Assembly: GCA_001304425.1 (NCBI GenBank)
Contig: LJTS01000175.1
Coordinates: forward strand, 1-6,200
Origin: Betaproteobacteria bacterium SG8_40
GTDB lineage: Bacteria > Pseudomonadota > Gammaproteobacteria > Burkholderiales > Eutrophovitaceae
Direction: 5' to 3'
DNA: 6,200 nt
Shown: positions 1-5,424 of the stretch, in pieces
Layout of the letters: each line of letters starts with the position of its first letter
How positions within the stretch are numbered: the stretch's first letter is position 1
Notes under the pieces: model-generated
Told to the model about the DNA's origin: nothing
Database searches by the model: none
Seen by the model: only the letters and a program-made list of their open reading frames with translations
Translations under genes and position numbers: made by a program

Positions 1-1544
1 TGTTCGCTGGCTTCCTTCTCCTGCTCCTGCCTCTCTTCGTCCCCGAGTTGGCCAAGGTCGAGCGCGCCCTTTGCGACCGAAACGAGTTGCTTGCCGTCGA
101 ATTCGGTCAGGTTGGACACCACCCACTCGTCGACCCGGTCGGAAAGCAGCAGTACCTCGATACCCTTGGAGCGGAAAATTTCCAGATGCGGGCTGGACTT
201 CGCGGCGGCATGCGTATCGGCGGTCACATAGTAGATCTTGTCCTGCCCCTCTTTCATGCGCCCGACATAGTCTTCAAACGACACCTTCTGGTCTTCGGAC
301 TCGTCGTGAGTCGACGAAAAACGCAAGAGCTTCGCAATACGATCCTTGTTGTTGAAGTCTTCGCCGATGCCTTCCTTGAGAACGCGCCCGAATTCCTTCC
401 AGAAGGTCGCAAACTTTTCAGCCTCGTTCCCGGCGAGATCTTCTATCAGCCCAAGGAGCCGGTTGACGCATCCTTTGCGGATCGCCTCGACGTCCTTCGA
501 CTCCTGAAGAATTTCCCGCGAAACGTTGAGCGGCAGATCGTTGGAGTCGACCACGCCCCTTGCGAAGCGCAGATAGGCCGGCAGCAACTGTTCGGCATCG
601 TCCATGATAAACACGCGGCGGACGTACAGCTTCACGCCATGGCGGTGATCGCGGTCCCACAGGTCAAACGGGGCACGTTGCGGCAGAAACAGTAACTGCG
701 TGTACTCGCTGCGGCCTTCGACCTTCGAGTGTGTCCAGGCCAGGGGAGGCTCGAAGTCATGCGCAACGTGTTTGTAGAACTCCTGATACTGCTCGTCGGT
801 GATTTCCGATTTGGGACGGGCCCACAGTGCCGAGGCCTGGTTGACCTGCTCGTCCTCGTCCCTGGTGACATGTTTTTTTTCGTCCGCGTCCCATTCCTCC
901 TTTTTCATCAGGATGGGCAGCGTGATGTGATCGGAGTAGCGGCGCACGATATTTCGCAGCCGCATCGCGTCGAGAAGTTCGTCCTCTTCGTCGCGAAGAT
1001 GCAGAATCACTTCGGTTCCGCGGTTCTCGCGGGTGACGGTCTCGACGGAGTAATTGCCCTCGCCGGAGGACTCCCATTTGACCCCGTGCTCGGCACCGAG
1101 GCCGGCTCGCCGGGTAATCAGCGTGACCTTGTCGGCGACGATGAAAGACGAGTAAAACCCGACTCCGAACTGGCCGATGAGGTTCGCATCGGCGACCTTG
1201 TCGCCGGTCAGTCGGTCGAGGAACTCCCGCGTGCCGGATTTGGCGATGGTGCCGATATTGTCAACGACCTCCTGCCGCGACATGCCGATGCCATTGTCGG
1301 ATACGGAGATGGTCCGGGCCGCTGGATCAACGAAGATGCGTATCTTGAGATCCGGATCCGATTCGAACAACGCCGGATCGGTGAGCGCCTCGAACCTGAG
1401 CTTGTCACAGGCATCGGAACCGTTCGAAATGAGTTCGCGCAGAAAAATCTCCTTGTTGCTGTACAAGGAGTGAATCATCAGTTTGAGCAACTGGCTGACT
1501 TCGGTCTGGAAACCCAGTGTTTCTTTCGTGCTTGTCTCGTCCAT
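1..1544 (-). CDS. htpG: Molecular chaperone HtpG (bacterial Hsp90), C-terminus cut off by window edge
   Basis: HtpG is a cytosolic, ATP-dependent homodimeric chaperone that remodels non-native client proteins. The 514 residues present cover the N-terminal GHKL ATPase domain, the middle domain and the start of the C-terminal dimerisation domain; the family is usually about 620-640 residues, so roughly the last 110-120 lie beyond base 1. Visible ATPase motifs are RELISN (36-41) with the catalytic Glu37, DNGIGM (83-88), GTIAKSGT (98-105) and the lid/glycine loop GQFGVGFYS (124-132). The middle domain carries LPLNVSREILQ with Arg343, the position of the ATP-contacting arginine. A slightly unusual detail is NGSDA (41-45), where NASDA is the commonest form. 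The start at 1544 is preceded by GAGGGAG at 1563-1557 with a rather long 12-nt spacing, and the protein begins as HtpG proteins do (KETLGFQTEVSQLL). A sigma32 promoter lies just upstream, so heat-shock induction is expected. It is divergent from the sugar dehydrogenase gene. Confidence 0.98.
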   Translation of the reverse strand, partial: MDETSTKETLGFQTEVSQLLKLMIHSLYSNKEIFLRELISNGSDACDKLRFEALTDPALFESDPDLKIRIFVDPAARTISVSDNGIGMSRQEVVDNIGTIAKSGTREFLDRLTGDKVADANLIGQFGVGFYSSFIVADKVTLITRRAGLGAEHGVKWESSGEGNYSVETVTRENRGTEVILHLRDEEDELLDAMRLRNIVRRYSDHITLPILMKKEEWDADEKKHVTRDEDEQVNQASALWARPKSEITDEQYQEFYKHVAHDFEPPLAWTHSKVEGRSEYTQLLFLPQRAPFDLWDRDHRHGVKLYVRRVFIMDDAEQLLPAYLRFARGVVDSNDLPLNVSREILQESKDVEAIRKGCVNRLLGLIEDLAGNEAEKFATFWKEFGRVLKEGIGEDFNNKDRIAKLLRFSSTHDESEDQKVSFEDYVGRMKEGQDKIYYVTADTHAAAKSSPHLEIFRSKGIEVLLLSDRVDEWVVSNLTEFDGKQLVSVAKGALDLGQLGDEERQEQEKEASE

Positions 1545-1593
1545 GACGGGCCGATTCTCCCTCAGTGTTGGTTTGCCGGAACGGTGCTGCCGC

Positions 1594-1622
1594 AGATGGG
1601 GCCCGGGCGGCGCGATTTCAAG
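1594..1622 (-). promoter_or_regulatory. Sigma32 (RpoH) heat-shock promoter of htpG
   Basis: Read on the minus strand there is CTTGAA (1622-1617), a 15-nt spacer, and CCCCATCT (1601-1594). The established E. coli RpoH consensus is CTTGAA, 13-17 nt, CCCCATNT, so both boxes match fully and the spacing is in range. Transcription would start near 1587 and leave a leader of about 43 nt before the htpG start. htpG is a classic RpoH regulon member, so motif and gene support one another. No transcript data are available here. Confidence 0.88.
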
Positions 1623-1707
1623 GCCTGCGGGGAACCTTGTTTAGCTGGCGGCAGTCTCTCCTGCTGCTTCGGAGCCCGCCGGCCTTCTCGTCAGCCGGTT
1701 TGGCGTC

Positions 1708-1713
1708 GATAAT
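1708..1713 (+). promoter_or_regulatory. Candidate -10 element for the sugar dehydrogenase gene
   Basis: GATAAT matches the TATAAT consensus at five of six positions and lies 25 nt before the start codon at 1739. No convincing -35 hexamer is visible 16-18 nt upstream (the best is TTCTCG at 1685-1690), so an activator may be needed or the match may be chance. Transcription would begin near 1720, giving a short leader that just includes the ribosome binding site. Confidence 0.3.
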
Positions 1714-1726
1714 AGGCTTGGTCTAC

Positions 1727-1732
1727 AGGAGG
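1727..1732 (+). promoter_or_regulatory. Ribosome binding site that fixes the start at 1739
   Basis: AGGAGG is a perfect Shine-Dalgarno core placed 6 nt before the ATG at 1739. The frame is open further upstream to an ATG at 1565, but that one has no comparable site and would add 58 residues before a clean signal peptide. The site therefore selects 1739. Confidence 0.85.
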
Positions 1733-1738
1733 TGTTCG

Positions 1739-2833
1739 ATGCAGCGATTTTCCCTGGCAATCGTATTTTTCTGGCTGACGGCGACGGCGTTTGCCGCCCC
1801 CGACCTGGACAAGCTGCGGTTACCGGAGGGCTTTTCCATAGACGTGTTCGCCAGCGACGTCCCGGATGCGCGATCACTGGCACTGGGGGACAACGGCACC
1901 GTATTCGTCAGCACCCGCGCCCGGGGAACGGTCTATGCGCTGGTCGATACCGATCGGGACGGAAAGGCCGACAACGTCTACACGATTGCCAGGAGCCTGA
2001 ACGCGCCAAATGGCGTCGCCTTCAAAAATGGTGCGCTGTACGTAGCCGAGGTCAGCCGCGTTATCCGCTTCGACGCGATCGAGGAAAACCTGAAGAAGCC
2101 TCCGGAGCCGGTCGTGGTCAACGACACGTTTCCCAGTGACCGGCATCACGGCTGGAAATTCATCGCATTCGGCCCCGATGGCAAGCTGTACGTGCCGGTT
2201 GGCGCGCCGTGCAACATCTGCGCACCCGATCCCGATCGTTACGCCGTCATCATGCGCATGGACGCTGACGGCAAGAATCTGGAAACGTTTGCGCGCGGCA
2301 TTCGCAACTCGGTCGGCTTTGACTGGCATCCGCAGACAAATGCCCTCTGGTTCAACGACCACGGGCGCGACTGGATGGGCGACGATATGCCATCGGACGA
2401 GCTGAATTACGCGCCGGAAGCAGGTCTGCATTTTGGCTATCCCTATTGCCATCAGGGAGACACTCCGGATCCCGAATTTGGCGGTCAGCGAAAATGCGAG
2501 GAATTCACACCGCCGGCGCTGAAACAGGGCGGCCACGTGGCGCCCAATGGCCTGCGCTTTTATACCGGCGAAATGTTCCCGCAGCAGTACCGTAACCGCA
2601 TATTCATTGCCCAGCATGGCTCGTGGAACCGGTCGACGAAAAGCGGCTACCGGATCGTCAGCGTGGCGGTCACGGACGGCACAGTAGTCGAGTACGAGCC
2701 TTTCGTCGAAGGCTGGGTGGAAAACGACGACGCCTGGGGCCGGCCGGTTGACATCCTCGTCATGCCCGACGGCGCTTTACTCGTGTCGGACGATCACGCC
2801 GGTGTCGTGTACCGGATCACTTACGGCGGCTAG
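1739..2833 (+). CDS. Exported PQQ-dependent glucose/sorbosone dehydrogenase-family beta-propeller protein
   Basis: The predicted 364-residue protein starts with a signal peptide: one Arg, a hydrophobic core (residues 5-16) and AFA at 17-19 as a likely signal peptidase I site, so it should be periplasmic or secreted. The mature part has the blade repeats of the glucose/sorbosone dehydrogenase family, for example GFSIDVFASDVPDARSLALG (31-50), FGPDGKLYVPVG (144-155) and VMPDGALLVSDDHAGVVYRI (341-360). By analogy with soluble PQQ glucose dehydrogenase and E. coli YliI, His137 just before the FGPDGKLYV strand and Arg189 in RGIRN (186-190) are the candidate catalytic base and cofactor-contacting arginine. 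DTDRDGKAD (70-78) resembles a calcium-binding DxDxDG loop. Four cysteines (158 and 161 in CNIC; 237; 253) could form disulfides in the periplasm. Substrate is unknown; the family oxidises aldoses or sorbosone, passing electrons to PQQ. No PQQ biosynthesis or cytochrome partner gene is in view. The start follows a perfect Shine-Dalgarno. Confidence 0.9.
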   Translation: MQRFSLAIVFFWLTATAFAAPDLDKLRLPEGFSIDVFASDVPDARSLALGDNGTVFVSTRARGTVYALVDTDRDGKADNVYTIARSLNAPNGVAFKNGALYVAEVSRVIRFDAIEENLKKPPEPVVVNDTFPSDRHHGWKFIAFGPDGKLYVPVGAPCNICAPDPDRYAVIMRMDADGKNLETFARGIRNSVGFDWHPQTNALWFNDHGRDWMGDDMPSDELNYAPEAGLHFGYPYCHQGDTPDPEFGGQRKCEEFTPPALKQGGHVAPNGLRFYTGEMFPQQYRNRIFIAQHGSWNRSTKSGYRIVSVAVTDGTVVEYEPFVEGWVENDDAWGRPVDILVMPDGALLVSDDHAGVVYRITYGG

Positions 2834-2858
2834 CAAATCGCCAGCGTGCTGCTGCGCG

Positions 2859-5252
2859 TCACCGGCTGGTGCGCGGCGAGGAAGCCGGATTCTCCTCGTC
2901 TGCCTTGCCGCCTGTCGCGCCCGGCGCAGACAATGACAGCCCGGCAGCGGCCGCAATGAGCCTGCCATAGGTGTCGTCGCGAATCAGCGCGCCAAGTGCG
3001 ACGTAGTCGGTCTTTCCAGTGGAGAGCAGCGGCATTTGCGCGAGCTTGACCACCTTGCGCGCCACCGCGAGTTCGTGGGCACCGGCCGAACGCGCAGCGG
3101 CGAGTAATCGCGACCGCGTTAGCGTATCGTCGGTGGTAAACAATACCGTCGTTTCGGCCCCGTCCTCTCGCAGCAACGCGACGGCCGCGTGCTGGTGAGC
3201 GCCAGAGGCCGAGCGCGCGAGCTGCTCCACCGCGTCGAGCGACACCATCTCTCCGGCGATCTTGGCGAAGCGGCGCACGCGCCCGACGATGGTCACCATG
3301 CCGTCGTCGTCCACGTCAACGATATCCCCGGTGTCATACCAGCCGGCTCCGACCGGAGAGCGCGGCGGTTCGATCACGCCCGGACGCTGATGGCGGTAGT
3401 ACCCGAGCATGAGATTGGGGCCCTTGATATGCAACACCCCGCCGCGCTCGACACCGTCCACGGGCCGGATCGCGGTCTGCAGCCGCGGCATGAAGCGCCC
3501 GACACTGCCGGGGCGAAAGTCCCCGTGAGTGGAGAGGCTGATGACCGGCCCGGCCTCGGTTGTACCGTAACCCTCGTAAATGCGCAGCCCGAATCTTTCC
3601 TGCCACGCTCTGGCCACGGCGGCGGACAAACGCTCGCCCCCCGAGATCACGCATCTGAGCGAGCGGAAATCGGCCGCAACGGCATTCTGTTCGTAATACG
3701 AAAGAAACGTGCTGGTCCCGAACAGCACCGTGCACTCGCTGCGGTAAACCAGTTCCGGAATAACACCGTATTTCAACGGCGAGATGTACAGGAACATCCG
3801 CGTTCCGGTGACCAGTGACAGCACCAGACCTGCGCTGAAGCTGTAGGCATGGTAGATCGGCAGGGGGTTGAAAATCCTGTCGCGCGGTGAAAAGTCAAAC
3901 ACGGCGCTGATCTGGGCAACATTGGACAGCACGGCGTTATGCGACAGGACCACGCCCTTCGGGCGATCTTCGGAACCGGATGTGAACAACACCGCCGCCG
4001 GATCCGATACCGCGGACTTCACAATAGCCAGGCGCGGGAACCGGCACGCAAACGCCATCAGCCACAGTTTGTCGAACAAGCCGAACTGGCTGCGCAAGTC
4101 CTCCAGATAGAGGATGCGACAAGCGCCCAGAACCTCCAGCACCGGTTCGAGCTGCGCTTGCGAAATGAATTTTCTGGAGGTGATTACGGTACGCACTCCG
4201 GCGGCCGTCGCCGCACTGTTCACGGCGGCCGAACCGGCAGTGAAGTTGAAAATTGCCGGCACTCTGGCTGCAGCCCACAGACCGAGCACCGCGGCCACCG
4301 AAGCGATCACGTTGGGCAGCAAGACACCGACGTTCTCACCCCGCACGGTATCGCGGCGTATCCAGCGCGAAATCGCCAGGCTGCCCTTCAGAATCTGCCC
4401 GTAGCTTCTGGGCTGCCGGTCCTGGTCCTCCAGGATAGTGTGCGACCGGCCGTGCACGGCGATGGCATCGAGAAAGGTTTCGAAAACCGGCTTGCGAACA
4501 AATGCAGCGACAACCGTTTCCTGCATGACTTCGGTCAGGCGCCGGGTTGCACGCGCACGGCGTTTACGCGCGCTGCCATCGCCGCCGTCGATACTGGTCG
4601 ACGCGAATACACGCAGAGTCAGACTGGTCGTGACGTGCCGGTTCGCCGCCCACGGCACGAGTCGCAACGAAGCGGTAATCCCGACTGGCACAACCGCAGC
4701 GCCGCTTTGGGCCGCAACCAATGCCGCAGCCGGATACACCTTGCCAACGCCAAACCCGTCGTTGACGCGCGCCTCCGGAAACAACACGACCGGCCGCCCC
4801 GCTCGCAGCTGTTGCAGCAGGTGCCTGGCGAGCAACGGATCGCTCATGTCCGACACGACATGATCGACGAGGCGCAAAAGAATGCGCTCGACGAAACCGC
4901 GGGACTGGGCTGGCGGCAGAACCACCAGCGGGGAGCGCGGCAGATGCAGGCCGAGCAGCAGGGCGGCCAACCGGGATGGACAATTGGCTACCACCAGAAC
5001 GCGCCGCTCGCGCTCGACCGGCGCGACGTCGCCGATGACGCGAACGCGATACAGCCAGGCAAACACGGAACGGGGCACGGAACGCATGGCAAACCTGCGG
5101 TGGGGACCCAAGAGGTGGAACCTGTGATTCTCCTCGCGCCGGGTGAGCCGGGTCAATCGCCCCAGTTCAGCGCGGCGCCGGTCGCAAACACCCGGCATGC
5201 TGGCAACCGTCTCGCTGAATCCGCTGCCTGCGCCATCTCGGGGTGTCGCCAT
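2859..5252 (-). CDS. aas: Aas-like bifunctional protein: degenerate PlsC acyltransferase domain fused to acyl-ACP/acyl-CoA synthetase
   Basis: The 797-residue protein follows the order of E. coli Aas (719 residues): acyltransferase first, AMP-forming ligase second. Similarity is clear from about residue 56 (YRVRVIGD at 68-75) to the end. The ligase half is intact: phosphate loop TSGSEDRPKG (424-433), YGTTE (562-566), GWYDTGD (637-643), GRVRRFAKIAGEMVSL (657-672) and the expected catalytic Lys747 in STGKTD. It should activate fatty acids with ATP and transfer them to ACP or CoA. The acyltransferase half looks dead: where Aas has NHVSFID (HX4D), this protein has NCPSRLA, with Cys91 and Ala96, and FPEG has become FPEA (158-161). 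The start is uncertain. The ATG at 5252 lies about 22 nt below a good promoter but lacks a Shine-Dalgarno; Met56 (5087) matches the E. coli N-terminus and would give 742 residues. The lysophospholipid transporter gene lplT, often linked to aas, is not seen. It diverges from rpfF, so a role in DSF signal turnover, like RpfB, is a reasonable inference. Confidence 0.93.
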   Translation of the reverse strand: MATPRDGAGSGFSETVASMPGVCDRRRAELGRLTRLTRREENHRFHLLGPHRRFAMRSVPRSVFAWLYRVRVIGDVAPVERERRVLVVANCPSRLAALLLGLHLPRSPLVVLPPAQSRGFVERILLRLVDHVVSDMSDPLLARHLLQQLRAGRPVVLFPEARVNDGFGVGKVYPAAALVAAQSGAAVVPVGITASLRLVPWAANRHVTTSLTLRVFASTSIDGGDGSARKRRARATRRLTEVMQETVVAAFVRKPVFETFLDAIAVHGRSHTILEDQDRQPRSYGQILKGSLAISRWIRRDTVRGENVGVLLPNVIASVAAVLGLWAAARVPAIFNFTAGSAAVNSAATAAGVRTVITSRKFISQAQLEPVLEVLGACRILYLEDLRSQFGLFDKLWLMAFACRFPRLAIVKSAVSDPAAVLFTSGSEDRPKGVVLSHNAVLSNVAQISAVFDFSPRDRIFNPLPIYHAYSFSAGLVLSLVTGTRMFLYISPLKYGVIPELVYRSECTVLFGTSTFLSYYEQNAVAADFRSLRCVISGGERLSAAVARAWQERFGLRIYEGYGTTEAGPVISLSTHGDFRPGSVGRFMPRLQTAIRPVDGVERGGVLHIKGPNLMLGYYRHQRPGVIEPPRSPVGAGWYDTGDIVDVDDDGMVTIVGRVRRFAKIAGEMVSLDAVEQLARSASGAHQHAAVALLREDGAETTVLFTTDDTLTRSRLLAAARSAGAHELAVARKVVKLAQMPLLSTGKTDYVALGALIRDDTYGRLIAAAAGLSLSAPGATGGKADEENPASSPRTSR

Positions 5253-5260
5253 ACAGTCAC

Positions 5261-5340
5261 AAATTAACCAAACCTAATGAAATATATATAAAAAAACATA
5301 TCTTTCAATTTGTTATGTTTGCAATCTTAAAAAAACCTGT
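5261..5340. other. AT-rich divergent control region between aas-like gene and rpfF
   Basis: These 80 bases contain only 16 G or C (20%), against coding sequence that is clearly GC-rich on both sides. The block includes an alternating AATATATATA run (5281-5290) and two A7 tracts (5290-5296 and 5329-5335), which favour easy melting and intrinsic bending. Candidate promoters face both ways. A loose dyad ATTA-N8-TAAT lies at 5263-5278, next to the leftward -10. Such blocks often bind nucleoid proteins, but no specific binding site is recognised. No ORF here looks like a gene. Confidence 0.6.
5281..5308 (-). promoter_or_regulatory. Candidate sigma70 promoter driving the aas-like gene
   Basis: On the minus strand, TTGAAA (5308-5303; five of six to TTGACA) is followed after 16 nt by TATATT (5286-5281; five of six to TATAAT). 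The expected start near 5274 would give a leader of about 22 nt to the ATG at 5252 or about 187 nt to the alternative ATG at 5087. AT-rich DNA produces such matches by chance, so this is moderate evidence only. Confidence 0.5.
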
Positions 5341-5348
5341 CGTACACT
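5319..5348 (+). promoter_or_regulatory. Candidate sigma70 promoter driving rpfF
   Basis: TTGCAA (5319-5324) and TACACT (5343-5348) are separated by 18 nt; each matches its consensus at four of six positions. The predicted start near 5355 gives a leader of about 70 nt. The match is modest, suggesting a weak or activator-dependent promoter. TTGCAA is its own reverse complement and could also serve as a leftward -35 with TATGTT (5300-5295). Confidence 0.35.
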
Positions 5349-5376
5349 GCGAATTCTTCCAGCCCGGCCCCGAATG

Positions 5377-5401
5377 CGCTGGCAGCGTCGGCCTTCAGGC
5401 C
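5377..5401. repeat. Two tandem short inverted repeats in the predicted rpfF leader
   Basis: CGCTG-G-CAGCG (5377-5387) and GGCCT-TC-AGGCC (5390-5401) are perfect 5-bp dyads with tiny centres, separated by 2 bp. They lie between the candidate rpfF -10 and its ribosome binding site. They are more likely protein-binding dyads than RNA hairpins, since 1-2-nt loops would force stems to open. Short GC-rich palindromes are common in such DNA, so function is unproven. Confidence 0.35.
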
Positions 5402-5411
5402 ATAGTTTGCA

Positions 5412-5417
5412 AAGGAA
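5412..5417 (+). promoter_or_regulatory. Ribosome binding site of rpfF
   Basis: AAGGAA sits 7 nt before the ATG at 5425. The second in-frame ATG at 5431 would be 13 nt away, so the first is preferred and the protein begins MDMD. Confidence 0.7.
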
Positions 5418-5424
5418 CAGCGGT

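Noticed and set aside
729..1712. A 327-codon plus-strand open frame opposite htpG, and a 215-codon one at 48-695
   Set aside because: Both lie opposite unmistakable HtpG coding sequence and have no motif or ribosome binding site of their own; they mirror htpG codon structure.
1565..1738. A longer N-terminus for the sugar dehydrogenase starting at 1565
   Set aside because: It would place 58 residues before an evident signal peptide, overlap the htpG sigma32 promoter, and ignore the perfect AGGAGG at 1727-1732.
2210..2221. CNIC in the sugar dehydrogenase as a c-type haem attachment site
   Set aside because: The residue after the second Cys is Ala, not the His required by CxxCH.
1874..2617. 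A 247-codon minus-strand open frame inside the sugar dehydrogenase gene
   Set aside because: It is antisense to conserved beta-propeller coding sequence and shows no recognisable protein features.
2834..2869. A possible bidirectional terminator in the convergent gap (CCAGC at 2841-2845 and GCTGG at 2865-2869)
   Set aside because: The stem is only 5 bp with a 19-nt loop, no U-tract follows on either strand, and the right arm is inside the aas-like coding region.
3939..5267. A 442-codon plus-strand open frame opposite the aas-like gene
   Set aside because: It is fully antisense to a gene with recognisable ligase motifs, its translation is Arg/Gln/His-rich low-quality sequence with no family resemblance, and such frames are common opposite GC-rich genes.
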